A DNA stretch of 10,941 nucleotides, from the NCBI GenBank assembly GCA_030692905.1, contig JAUYBT010000065.1, positions 1 to 10,941 on the forward strand. The letters run 5' to 3'. The stretch is from Bacteroidales bacterium (GTDB lineage Bacteria; Bacteroidota; Bacteroidia; Bacteroidales; VadinHA17). Of the stretch, positions 1 through 7,965 are shown piece by piece. Below the pieces are notes generated by a model. The model did not search any database and was not told the origin of the DNA. It saw nothing but the letters and a program-made list of their open reading frames with translations. The position numbers were made by a program, and so were the translations under genes. Every line of letters begins with the position of its first letter. Positions within the stretch are counted from its first letter, which is position 1.

Positions 1-92
1 TTAATGCCGGTGCAATCGTGAGATATATTAAAGCTTTAATCCTGACAATATTGATTTTTCACCACCAACCGACTTTTTTCTCTGTACCATGA
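1..92 (+). CDS. Possible C-terminal tail of an upstream gene (partial)
   Basis: One + strand frame is open from the left edge (first full codon at 3) to a TGA at 90-92. It gives 29 residues with a hydrophobic stretch (AIVRYIKALILTILIF) followed by a polar end. This could be the end of a membrane-associated protein that converges on the glycosyltransferase gene at 282-1217. An open run of this length can occur by chance and no family is recognisable, so this is only a possibility. An ATG overlaps the stop (89-91) but opens just 26 codons. Confidence 0.2.
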   Translation, partial: NAGAIVRYIKALILTILIFHHQPTFFSVP

Positions 93-281
93 TAGACAGA
101 TTCAATTTCGTTCTAAAAGCAGAAACAAGATTTGATGGCAATGTTGATCTTATGAAATTAGATATTTAATCAACCCAAAGCAACTTTGGCAGATCAGAAT
201 AAATACTATGCGAATAAGCTTACTATAGAAATATTTATATTGCCTTCGCAATAATATTTTATTTCCTGATTATAACAATGA
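93..281. other. Non-coding stretch downstream of the glycosyltransferase gene
   Basis: I see no convincing gene here. It contains two small perfect hairpins: CCAAAG/CTTTGG at 175-189 with a 3-nt loop, and TATTGC/GCAATA at 238-253, listed separately as a weak terminator. The rest is AT-rich, with no recognisable RNA gene or repeat. Confidence 0.5.
238..253 (-). terminator. Weak terminator-like hairpin after the glycosyltransferase gene
   Basis: TATTGC (238-243) pairs with GCAATA (248-253) around a 4-nt loop, about 28 nt past the stop codon of the minus-strand glycosyltransferase gene. On the minus strand the hairpin is followed by an A/T-rich tail (TAAATATTTCT) rather than a clean T run. The position fits a transcription end, but the stem is short and the tail poor. 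Confidence 0.3.
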
Positions 282-1217
282 TTAAAAAATCGGGAGAACA
301 TTTCTTCTCCTGTGAATTTCGCGATAAGTGCAGAACATACATATTTTATAAAAGCCAAACAATCTGAGGGAAATATTACTGGAGTCAAGTCTGATCTCCA
401 TCCGGTCCCTATATCTGATAAATATCCCGGCAAAAATGCGTGTTAACCTGAAAAATCTGAGTCTGTTATAGATCCTTAGAATTCTGACGGTTTCAGAAAA
501 TGCTTTCTTATCGGTAACATTATCAAATAGTTTGCTGAGGTTTTCGATGCCCAGTTTCGTTTTATTTAGAAATTCCTTGTTCGATTCAAGTCCCTCATGC
601 ATAAGGCCATTATCGATATGAAATATGTCAATTCCGGCTTTTTTCAACTGGTAGCCCATAAGAGTGTCTTCATGACCATATTGTTTCAACTCTTCATTGA
701 AACGGATTTTAGCGAAGACTGATTTATCGATAAGAACATTGAATGTTGAAAAACTTGCATGAGGGTGCTTATTCCTTTCTGCTGCTTTCCGTTGTTCTTT
801 CTTCTTTCCGTATTTCCATCTGAGAAGTTTGTCAGGATCTCCCGGAGGACTTTCATGATATAATGTTCCACCGCATAATACCCTGGAAACAGCAATCATT
901 GGGAGCCACTTAAGAATATAGGCTTCAGCAGTACCAGGTAACATTACATCAGCATCAATAAAGAGTAAAAAATCACCTTTAGCTTCAAGAGCCAGCCTGT
1001 TTCTGATTGCAGCTCTTCCAATATTTTTCTCTGAAGAGATCACTTTTACACCATCACCTTTAAGTGACCGGTATTTTTCTCTGAATTCCGCTGACGAACC
1101 GTCATCCCCAATAAGTATTTCACAGAACTCAGGAACTTTCCCCAAGGCACTTTTCATGCTGTGTACAAGTGCAACAATATCATAATCATATACAGGAATA
1201 AGCAATGAAATCTTCAT
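282..1217 (-). CDS. Family 2 glycosyltransferase (GT-A fold)
   Basis: A 311-residue cytoplasmic or membrane-associated glycosyltransferase that would move a sugar from a nucleotide-sugar donor to an unknown acceptor, probably in surface glycan synthesis. Visible GT2 features are the N-terminal strand with LLIPVY (5-10), GDDGSS (37-42) for nucleotide binding, NIGRAAIRN (65-73), the metal-binding DAD (88-90), and HED (182-184) matching the catalytic-base region, with a later MHEG at 206-209. There is no strong transmembrane segment. The C-terminus is basic and aromatic, which may help membrane association (inference). The gene stands alone: divergent from the thioredoxin-like gene at 1340 and with no neighbouring sugar genes in view. 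The ATG at 1217 directly precedes the conserved first strand and is preceded by an A-rich leader without a clear Shine-Dalgarno. Donor and acceptor cannot be told from the sequence. Confidence 0.88.
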   Translation of the reverse strand: MKISLLIPVYDYDIVALVHSMKSALGKVPEFCEILIGDDGSSAEFREKYRSLKGDGVKVISSEKNIGRAAIRNRLALEAKGDFLLFIDADVMLPGTAEAYILKWLPMIAVSRVLCGGTLYHESPPGDPDKLLRWKYGKKKEQRKAAERNKHPHASFSTFNVLIDKSVFAKIRFNEELKQYGHEDTLMGYQLKKAGIDIFHIDNGLMHEGLESNKEFLNKTKLGIENLSKLFDNVTDKKAFSETVRILRIYNRLRFFRLTRIFAGIFIRYRDRMEIRLDSSNISLRLFGFYKICMFCTYREIHRRRNVLPIF

Positions 1218-1240
1218 TTTTCAGTCCAGGATTGATAAAT

Positions 1241-1248
1241 CAAAAGTA
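1241..1248 (-). promoter_or_regulatory. Candidate -7 promoter element of the glycosyltransferase gene
   Basis: On the minus strand this reads TACTTTTG, a full match to the Bacteroidetes -7 consensus TANNTTTG, 23 nt upstream of the ATG at 1217. There is no TTTG at the usual 19-21 nt upstream distance; the nearest lies about 27 nt away. The -7 match and the location support a promoter with a very short leader, but the -33 part is missing or degenerate. Confidence 0.4.
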
Positions 1249-1280
1249 CGATAAATTTTCCTAATATTTATTGAACAAAC

Positions 1281-1311
1281 TTTGGCAAAGAAATTGCAAT
1301 AGCTAATTTTG
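1281..1311 (+). promoter_or_regulatory. Bacteroidetes-type promoter of the thioredoxin-like gene
   Basis: TTTG at 1281-1284 and TAATTTTG at 1304-1311 match the Bacteroidetes primary sigma factor consensus (-33 TTTG, -7 TANNTTTG) with a 19-nt gap, within the known spacing. Transcription would start near 1317, leaving a leader of about 22 nt before the ATG at 1340. The -33 element sits inside a small palindrome (CTTTGGCAAAG, 1280-1290), and ATTGCAAT (1293-1300) lies in the spacer. Either could bind a regulator, but that is conjecture. Confidence 0.72.
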
Positions 1312-1339
1312 CAGATGTCTTTAATAATCTGACTTATAA

Positions 1340-2758
1340 ATGAAAAATATATTTTTTGCTGTTTTACTGTCAATGGTTTCAGCATTTTCATTCAGCCAGC
1401 TGAAAAATGGTTATAAAATTGATATTACCATTCGCGGACTTCAGGATTCTGCTATTTATCTGGCTTATCATCTTGGTGACAAGCAGTACATTAATGATAC
1501 TATCAGGCTCGATAAAGCCGGCCATGGAATAGTGTTGGGGCAGGAAGTTTTGCCTCAGGGTATTTATATGATTGTGCTTCCCGGAAAAAAATATTTCGAA
1601 ATATTGATATCCAAAGATCAGTACTTTGCCCTTAACTGTTCATATAATGATTATTTCAGCACATTAAAATTTACAGGATCTGATGAAAATTCTGCATTCA
1701 TTGAATACCAGAAAAAATGGATGACTATGCAACAGAAAGCAGGCTCTATTGCCAAAAGAGTTCAAAACAATAAGCAGAACAGCGATTCCCTGAAAATACT
1801 TTCTTCAATACAGAAGCTTCAGGAAGATAATATGAAATCGTACCTTAAGAGTGTAGTAAGTGCGAATAATGGAAATTTGCTTGGAACACTGGTTAAAGCA
1901 TTCCTCCCACTTGAAGTTCCTGAATATTCAGTTCCTGCGGGAGTTCCAAATCCCGATTCGGTTAGATGGGTTTGGAATTATAATTATAACAAAGACCATT
2001 TCTTTGACAATATTGACCTGACAGATGAGAGATTACTCCGGACACCAATATTGTATGCAAGGCTTAATGCTTTTTTCACAAGCGTAGTAATTCAGTCACC
2101 CGATTCAATAAACAAGGAAATCGACAAAATAATTCAAAATTGCAAAAGCAATAATAAGATATTTCAATTCATTTCTGTATATCTTTTTAACCATTTCAGG
2201 GAAAGTGAAATAATGGGGCACGATGCAGTAATGGTTAAACTGGCTGATGATATTTATCTTTCAGGGAAAGCCGATTGGGTATCAAAAGAATTTAAAGATG
2301 ACCTCCGGAAACAGATCGAGTTGATAAGGCCTAATCTGATTGGCAAAAAGGCAGAAAACCTTGTAATGGACTCATATAAAGGAATATTTGTTTCATTATA
2401 TGATGTTAAAAAGGAGTTTACCATACTATATTTCTGGGAGCCTGATTGTGGTCATTGCAAAGAGGTTACCCCAAAACTTAAGGCTTATTATGAAAAAGTA
2501 AAAGACGACAATATTGAAATATTTGCAGTATGTACTACAGCAGATAAACCAAAATGGACAAAATATATTGAGGATAATAAACTAACATGGATAAATGGAT
2601 GGGATCCGGAGAGAAGCTCACGTTTTGACTACTACTATAATATTCAGTCAACCCCGATGGTTTATATCCTTGATAAAAATAAAAAAATAATTGCCAAGAA
2701 ACTGGCTGTAGAGGACATTGCATCCTTCATAGATAATTACAGGAAGTTTTTCAAATAG
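1340..2758 (+). CDS. Secreted TlpA-like thiol-disulfide oxidoreductase with long N-terminal extension
   Basis: A 472-residue exported protein. Residues 1-20 form a signal peptide (lysine, hydrophobic core, cut near SFSQ) without a lipobox cysteine. Residues from about 23 to 120 are beta-rich and resemble the DUF4369-type module found before thioredoxin domains in Bacteroidetes. The middle (about 120-330) is mainly helical and polar and resembles the DUF5106-type region (both domain names from memory). The last 140 or so residues are a TlpA/ResA-like thioredoxin fold: YFWEPDC leading to the CGHC active site (370-373), then the cis-proline STP (437-439). The likely role is reduction or exchange of disulfides in periplasmic proteins; the partner is unknown. 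The start at 1340 fits the signal peptide and the promoter at 1281-1311. The stop overlaps the end of the opposing ATPase gene by 8 bp. Confidence 0.87.
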   Translation: MKNIFFAVLLSMVSAFSFSQLKNGYKIDITIRGLQDSAIYLAYHLGDKQYINDTIRLDKAGHGIVLGQEVLPQGIYMIVLPGKKYFEILISKDQYFALNCSYNDYFSTLKFTGSDENSAFIEYQKKWMTMQQKAGSIAKRVQNNKQNSDSLKILSSIQKLQEDNMKSYLKSVVSANNGNLLGTLVKAFLPLEVPEYSVPAGVPNPDSVRWVWNYNYNKDHFFDNIDLTDERLLRTPILYARLNAFFTSVVIQSPDSINKEIDKIIQNCKSNNKIFQFISVYLFNHFRESEIMGHDAVMVKLADDIYLSGKADWVSKEFKDDLRKQIELIRPNLIGKKAENLVMDSYKGIFVSLYDVKKEFTILYFWEPDCGHCKEVTPKLKAYYEKVKDDNIEIFAVCTTADKPKWTKYIEDNKLTWINGWDPERSSRFDYYYNIQSTPMVYILDKNKKIIAKKLAVEDIASFIDNYRKFFK

Positions 2759-3773
2759 ACAGGGTATCTTCCTTACTTAAGAAGCTTACCAGTTCATAAA
2801 TTGACCTGAACTCTACCGAGGAGATGTTGGTTGTAAGTTTCCATTCCCTATTGTTCCCTGACGGTATAATTATATAAGGTATTGTCTTCACTTCTGATAA
2901 AGAAAAGCCTGCTCTGTTGATTGCTTTTTCTGTCCAATGTCTTCTGATCCCATCACCTTCTATAAATATCCTGCCCTTCTCCTCACTCCTGAATGAAAAA
3001 GTACCATTTTCAGAATTAAATTGCACGGGTGATGAATCGAAAAGATGATCAAATGCCCCTTCAATCATAATATCTTCAGGAGCCCCTTCCATGAGTCTGT
3101 TATCAAGTATCAGCCAGATTTTATCTGATTGACTAATAGCCATATGCAGATCATGAGTTGAGAAAATTATTGTCTTTTCATTTTTATGTGAAAGCAAATG
3201 CATAAGATGAAGAATCTCATATTTGCTGCCTATATCAAGAAAGGCAGTAGGTTCGTCCATTACCATTATTCCTGTATCCTGTGCTAAAATCCTGGCTATC
3301 ATAGCTCTCTGTCGTTCTCCGTCAGAAAGTTCGGAAACGAACCTATTACAAAAGGCTGACATTGTGGTCTTCTCGATAGCATCCATTATAACTTCATGAT
3401 TTTTCGTATCAATTTTACCCATCCAGTTTGTGTGAGGAAACCGGCCAAGAGCAACAAGATCATATACACTCATATTGCTGACCTTCACGATTTCAGTCGA
3501 TATATACCCGACTTTTTGTGCGAGGTCCATTCTTGAATAATCTCTGATATTTTTACCACTATAAAAGATTTCACCTCCCAGAGATGGTTGCAATCCTGTC
3601 AGGGTTCTTAGAAGTGTGCTTTTACCAATTCCGTTCCTGCCAATAACAGCGATAAGTTCCCCTTTATTAGCGCAAGCATTAAGCGGAGGTAGCAGGACAT
3701 TTTCATGTCTTCCTGAAACATACCCGATTTTCAGTGAATCGAGAGATAATATTTCTGTTAAGTTCATTTTCAT
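2751..3773 (-). CDS. btuD: Cobalamin ABC transporter ATPase (BtuD/FecE family) with C-terminal extension
   Basis: Cytoplasmic ATPase, 340 residues, that would power corrinoid import through the permease encoded next to it. Visible motifs are Walker A GRNGIGKST (45-53), the signature LSDGERQ (149-155), Walker B IMVMDEP (169-175), a D-loop (FLD) and the switch histidine in STHD (H207). The Q-loop glutamine is not evident: the matching stretch reads YISTE (90-94), as I recall for other Bacteroidetes FecE-like proteins. The ATPase core ends near residue 240. About 100 further residues follow, which the usual 250-260-residue BtuD/FhuC proteins lack; I cannot assign them a function. The ATG shares one base with the permease stop (TAATG), implying coupled translation. 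A second ATG two codons in is possible. It is last in the operon, and its assignment to B12 rests on the riboswitch upstream. Confidence 0.88.
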   Translation of the reverse strand: MKMNLTEILSLDSLKIGYVSGRHENVLLPPLNACANKGELIAVIGRNGIGKSTLLRTLTGLQPSLGGEIFYSGKNIRDYSRMDLAQKVGYISTEIVKVSNMSVYDLVALGRFPHTNWMGKIDTKNHEVIMDAIEKTTMSAFCNRFVSELSDGERQRAMIARILAQDTGIMVMDEPTAFLDIGSKYEILHLMHLLSHKNEKTIIFSTHDLHMAISQSDKIWLILDNRLMEGAPEDIMIEGAFDHLFDSSPVQFNSENGTFSFRSEEKGRIFIEGDGIRRHWTEKAINRAGFSLSEVKTIPYIIIPSGNNREWKLTTNISSVEFRSIYELVSFLSKEDTLSI

Positions 3774-4840
3774 TAAAATAGTCCTGAATATTTCCGGTTA
3801 CGCAAGATTACCCAGATAACAACGGGAATACCTATCAATGATGTAACAGCGTTAACAGGAAGAACATTGTCTGATCCTGGAAGCTGCGAAATAATATCAC
3901 TGGCGAGCATAACTGCTCCACCCGTGAGAATTGTTCCGGGTATTAAAATCTTATGATCGGAAGTTTTAAATAGTATCCTTGCTATATGCGGTACTGCTAT
4001 TCCAATAAACCCGATGGGTCCGCAAAAAGCTGTAACACTACCTGCCATGATACTTGTACATGCAAATATCACTACCCTGGCAAGCCTGACATTCAGTCCG
4101 ATACTTCCGGCATAATTTTCTCCCAGCAATAACGCATTCAACATCTTGGCTGAAAACAGGCTCAGTAGTACTCCGACCGAAACACAAATAAGAAGTACAT
4201 TAAGCTGACTTGAAGTAAGATTACCTAAACTTCCCATTGTCCATATTACATAAGCTTTTAACATTGTCTCATTGCTGAAATACTGCATAATAATCACAAT
4301 TGCAGATATCCCGCTTGATAGCATAATTCCGAGTATAAGAATGGTCATAATATCTTTTACTCGCGAAGAGATGAACATAATCAATATCATTACAGCACCA
4401 GCACCTGCCCAGGAGGCAGCCACAAGAATCCAGTTTCCAAGTCCTTTTAAACTGTCGGGTGATATGTTAGCAGAAAAACCAAGAATAACAAAGGCAACAC
4501 CCAGACTTGCTCCCGAGCTTATACCAAGAACATCTGGCCCTGCCATAGGATTCCTGAAAACTGTCTGCATCTGCAATCCGCTCAATGATAATGCTATACC
4601 AACAGTTAAAGCAGTAATAGCTTTCGGCAATCTGAATTTAAGGATTATGGTTTCAAAGTTACTGTCAGTATTGGTAAAAATAGCTTTTATCACATCAGAA
4701 GCCTTTATGCTGACTGACCCTAAGAATATATCGAGAATGAGGAAACAGACAACCAGGAATAAAAGGCCTGCAAAAAACAGTTTTTGCTGTTTTCCGTATG
4801 ATAAAACGTGAGCTGTTTCAATCTGATTTTCAGTTTTCAA
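3773..4840 (-). CDS. btuC: Cobalamin ABC transporter permease (BtuC/FecCD family)
   Basis: Inner membrane permease of 355 residues, very hydrophobic, with about nine to ten membrane segments after a polar N-terminus of some 20 residues. Family landmarks are RLPKA (70-74) after the first membrane region, SGLQMQ (87-92), FRNPMAGPDVLG (95-106), and GPIGFIGIAVPHIAR (274-288), the stretch near the cytoplasmic coupling helices that contact the ATPase. It would form a dimer and pass the corrinoid from the binding protein to the cytoplasm. The reading frame opens with TTG at 4840: an in-frame TAG lies immediately upstream and the next in-frame ATG is inside the second membrane region, so a TTG start is the best choice. 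It follows the binding-protein gene by 11 nt and overlaps the ATPase start by one base. Heme or siderophore permeases share this fold; the riboswitch favours B12. Confidence 0.9.
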   Translation of the reverse strand: MKTENQIETAHVLSYGKQQKLFFAGLLFLVVCFLILDIFLGSVSIKASDVIKAIFTNTDSNFETIILKFRLPKAITALTVGIALSLSGLQMQTVFRNPMAGPDVLGISSGASLGVAFVILGFSANISPDSLKGLGNWILVAASWAGAGAVMILIMFISSRVKDIMTILILGIMLSSGISAIVIIMQYFSNETMLKAYVIWTMGSLGNLTSSQLNVLLICVSVGVLLSLFSAKMLNALLLGENYAGSIGLNVRLARVVIFACTSIMAGSVTAFCGPIGFIGIAVPHIARILFKTSDHKILIPGTILTGGAVMLASDIISQLPGSDNVLPVNAVTSLIGIPVVIWVILRNRKYSGLF

Positions 4841-4851
4841 CTAATGGTTTA

Positions 4852-6003
4852 TTAATATATTTTTTTGTAATAAAACAACTCATTATCAATGAATAATTCC
4901 GGATGCAAAATAGACGCAATGTCTTTTAAAATTACATGTGGATAAAGGCTTCCGCTCTCCCAGTAATCATTTCCCCCATTAGCTGTAATCCGTTTGTTAT
5001 TATTGTACAAATTTCCATTTTTAAAGCAAGGAAGTCCTTCCAGCCGTTGATCAACTAAAGAAATTTCATCTTTGGTATTTACACTTCCGATGTTTAGCCA
5101 GTAGTCTGCAGTCAATGCACTTAAATATACATTTTCGATTCCGAAAGGCATCGATACTGAAGATTCGGTATTTTGCCAGAGATAACTCCCGCCGGCATCT
5201 CTTATCAACTTACTGATAAATGAATTACCGGGTGAAACATACCAGGTGTCTTTAAAAGGAAATCCCAACAGAACTTTTGGTCTGTCAGTGATATTCCGGC
5301 TTATATATGATTTCATCTTGCTGTAAGCTTCAACTTCGGAATTATAAATACTGTCAGCCAAACTTTCTTTACAATATAGTGCCCCGAACAATTTAACCCA
5401 TTCAGCTTTGCTTAAAGGGTCTGTCTCGAGATAGTCGGCATTAAAAACAACTTTTACACCTAACTCCTTTATTTTTCCAACGTAACCAGCTGATTCGCTT
5501 CCTATTCCATACATCATTATAAGGTCGGGAGAAATCTTAAGTATCAACTCCTTATTTAAATTGGCCTCATACCCGACATCCTCTATTAGCCCTTTTTCAA
5601 CGTTTCTGATAAGACTACCTGAGAAAATGAATCCGGTTCCCGACACTCCTGCAATAGTGTTCTCTTCACCTAATGCTGAAATCATTGCAACATGTGTAGT
5701 CGACATGCAAACTATCTTTTTCAGGGGGACAAAAATGACCATTGAAGAATCCAGTCCATCGGGTAATTCAGATCCTCTGCTGACAAGATAAAAAGCCTGG
5801 GTTACATCATTCGCTCCCTGCCATGGATTAATGATGGTAACTATAGTACATCTGTCATTTTTCTGAAGAGTGAATCGCTCAGCTCTTGATATCAATGCCC
5901 CGTTATCAGTGATGCTGGTACTGGGATGACTTTCCTTTGTACCACCGCACGATTCAAAAAGAATTATCAATGTGGCAAGGACAGAAATTACCGGAAACTT
6001 CAT
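4852..6003 (-). CDS. btuF: Periplasmic corrinoid-binding lipoprotein (BtuF/FecB-like)
   Basis: A 383-residue substrate-binding protein. A signal peptide runs to a lipobox-like FESC with Cys19 as the lipid-anchor residue. The box is loose, as is common in Bacteroidota, and the following GGTKES is not an obvious surface-export signal, so a periplasm-facing anchor is likely. From about residue 90 the sequence looks like a TroA/BtuF-type two-lobed binding protein: KKIVCMSTTHVAMISAL, then IAGVSG, then LILKISPDLIMMYG, then the ETDPLSKAEWVKLFG helix, and a C-terminal lobe with LLGFPF and SFISKLIRDAGG. It is longer than E. coli BtuF (about 250-270 residues) because of roughly 70 extra residues before the first lobe, common in Bacteroidota FecB-like lipoproteins. 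It should capture corrinoid delivered by the receptor and hand it to the permease. It lies 3 nt after the receptor stop. Ligand identity is inferred from the riboswitch. Confidence 0.85.
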   Translation of the reverse strand: MKFPVISVLATLIILFESCGGTKESHPSTSITDNGALISRAERFTLQKNDRCTIVTIINPWQGANDVTQAFYLVSRGSELPDGLDSSMVIFVPLKKIVCMSTTHVAMISALGEENTIAGVSGTGFIFSGSLIRNVEKGLIEDVGYEANLNKELILKISPDLIMMYGIGSESAGYVGKIKELGVKVVFNADYLETDPLSKAEWVKLFGALYCKESLADSIYNSEVEAYSKMKSYISRNITDRPKVLLGFPFKDTWYVSPGNSFISKLIRDAGGSYLWQNTESSVSMPFGIENVYLSALTADYWLNIGSVNTKDEISLVDQRLEGLPCFKNGNLYNNNKRITANGGNDYWESGSLYPHVILKDIASILHPELFIDNELFYYKKIY

Positions 6004-6006
6004 ATC

Positions 6007-7965
6007 TTATTTTTTAAGATGTAAAGAAAGTATCAGAAAATATGTTCTGCCGGGTTGAGGATAATAAGCTATTGTCTTGTAAGAAGTATCAAAAATATTT
6101 TCAATTTTAAACCTGAGGTCGATAAAATTCTCCTTAAAATTGAATTTCATACCACTGGTGAAGTTATTAATAGTGTACCCCTGCAGAAAACCTGAATTAT
6201 CAGCAGTTGTATAAGTACGCCCGGTAAAATTGGTTACCCAGGTCGTATAAAAGCTTTTATAAGCAACATGAAGTGAGCTGTTTGCCTGATTTTTGGGAAT
6301 GTAAATCAATTGTTTACCGGTGGTTTCAGATACTCCGTTATTTATTTCTCTGGCCCTGGTGTAGGAGTATCCGGCATTCAGGTTAACTGACAGGTTACTA
6401 AGCAGATATTTCACTGACAATGATGACTCAAATCCTGATGAGTTGACGCTCCCGATATTATCAGCGACCCAAAAATAAGATTCACCCGGACGCCATTGTA
6501 TCATATCCCTTATATAAATATTAAAATAGTCCAGTTCAGAACTAAGCGTTACTGACTGGGAAATCTGATGGTCAAGTTTATATCCGATTTCATAAGAATA
6601 AGCATATTCGTTTTTCAGGTCAGGATTTCCGCCTGGATTCCAGAAACAGTCATTCATGGATGGCATCCTTGAATTTCTTGATGAATTTAATTTAAGAAAA
6701 TGTTCTTCTCCCCTGATGACCCTGAATTCAAAACCTGCGGAAAAATCAGGTACCATGAATGATTTATCATCAAGGGTCTCCCTGAGCAGGATCACCGCAC
6801 CGAACCTTTTACCTTTTTTTCTTTCGGCAGATAGAGTGACCGATGCATTGTTGTGTCTGACACTCTCATTATAATTATTTGATTCAATAGCATTTAATTC
6901 GTCACTTAAGACAATCTTAAGACGTGAGTACTCCCCGAGAGGCATTGTCATTCCCCCCTTAAGCACAAGGGTGTTGGCCTTATTCCTGGAATCAATGGAG
7001 TAGAGTTGGTTCGTATAGTTAAGATTTGTGAACATCCAGGCAGCCGTTGAGAAGTATTCTTTCTTTCCCTTTACAATATCATAGCTTACAAGGCTCCTGA
7101 GTGATTCGTCGGATTGTTTTTCACCAGAATATCTGTATTGAGTTGAGCCGGGAAGATCACGTGATGCCGACTGGTACCAGAATCGAGCTGAGAGTACATT
7201 TTCAGACTTCCTGAGATAGAGCTCCTGCATGAAACCCTTCTGCAGGATTTGATTATTCTCTCTTCTTTTCCAAAGTGGTTCAGGTACAGCTTCTGTATCT
7301 AAATAAGGGAAATCATTCCGGGATGAGTTCAGATAACCCTTTGTAACAGACTGGAAATGATCACTTCCTGTACTCACTTTCACTAATCCCGAATATCTTC
7401 CGAAGCTTCCTACACCCGGAACGGCATCAATAAGGGTCTGCTTCTTCCAGTATGGTTCATTCTCAAGGTTTATAATACCCCCGATGGCACCGTTACCCAG
7501 ATCCATTGAAGCGCCACCGAAGCTGATCATGACATTATCGACCATTCCGGAAGGTAAAAGTGAAAAGTCGGACTGCCCCAGCATAGGATCGTTTATATTG
7601 ATGCCGTTCCATGTTACCTGTGTATGCCCGGCGGAGGTACCCCTGAATGAAGATGTTGCAGTACCTCCTGAACCATAATATTTTATAAATAAGGGAGTAG
7701 TTTCATTGAGCACTTCGGTCAGGGAGAAGAGCGGGTAATCATTTAGCCGTGCGGAATCGATACTATAAAACTTGAAGCCCGGCTGCTCTGAACTGATCTG
7801 TTTTCTCGTGATTACCACTTCCTGAATTTTCAGGGTATCGTTTTGAAATGATAATTGTCCGTTTAATTGTAATGACATAAGGCCTACAATAAAGAAGAGG
7901 CTCGCTCCTGAAACAGATTTCATAGTTTTCTGGTTATTAATTTTCTCCATAATAATACTTATCAT
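6007..7965 (-). CDS. btuB: TonB-dependent outer membrane cobalamin receptor (BtuB-like)
   Basis: Outer membrane beta-barrel receptor, 652 residues from the first ATG, that would import cobalamin or other corrinoids using TonB energy. After the signal peptide comes a TonB box-like KIQEVVI (46-52), then the plug domain (about 66-170) with SFRGTSAGHTQVTWNGI and GGASMDLGNGAIGGIINLE. A barrel with many alternating aromatic strands follows and ends in YFLILSLHLKK, a typical last strand. There is no carboxypeptidase-like N-terminal extension, so it is BtuB-type rather than SusC-type. Three starts compete: 7965, 7950 (MEKIN) and 7923 (MKSVSGAS), the last giving the most compact signal peptide. None has a clear ribosome site, but 7965 lies in a hairpin linked to the riboswitch. 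First gene of the operon; no surface partner such as BtuG is present in the window. Confidence 0.92.
   Translation of the reverse strand: MISIIMEKINNQKTMKSVSGASLFFIVGLMSLQLNGQLSFQNDTLKIQEVVITRKQISSEQPGFKFYSIDSARLNDYPLFSLTEVLNETTPLFIKYYGSGGTATSSFRGTSAGHTQVTWNGININDPMLGQSDFSLLPSGMVDNVMISFGGASMDLGNGAIGGIINLENEPYWKKQTLIDAVPGVGSFGRYSGLVKVSTGSDHFQSVTKGYLNSSRNDFPYLDTEAVPEPLWKRRENNQILQKGFMQELYLRKSENVLSARFWYQSASRDLPGSTQYRYSGEKQSDESLRSLVSYDIVKGKKEYFSTAAWMFTNLNYTNQLYSIDSRNKANTLVLKGGMTMPLGEYSRLKIVLSDELNAIESNNYNESVRHNNASVTLSAERKKGKRFGAVILLRETLDDKSFMVPDFSAGFEFRVIRGEEHFLKLNSSRNSRMPSMNDCFWNPGGNPDLKNEYAYSYEIGYKLDHQISQSVTLSSELDYFNIYIRDMIQWRPGESYFWVADNIGSVNSSGFESSLSVKYLLSNLSVNLNAGYSYTRAREINNGVSETTGKQLIYIPKNQANSSLHVAYKSFYTTWVTNFTGRTYTTADNSGFLQGYTINNFTSGMKFNFKENFIDLRFKIENIFDTSYKTIAYYPQPGRTYFLILSLHLKK

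Noticed and set aside
89..169. Small + strand frame starting in an ATGA overlap with the possible upstream stop
   Set aside because: Only 26 codons, no ribosome site and no recognisable sequence; easily expected by chance.
206..433. Open frame of 75 codons overlapping the end of the glycosyltransferase gene on the same strand
   Set aside because: It is in a different frame, shares most of its length with the well-supported glycosyltransferase gene, and has no recognisable features.
4272..4811. Open frame of 179 codons on the + strand
   Set aside because: It lies wholly opposite the permease gene, whose BtuC family motifs are clear. The predicted protein shows no recognisable domain.
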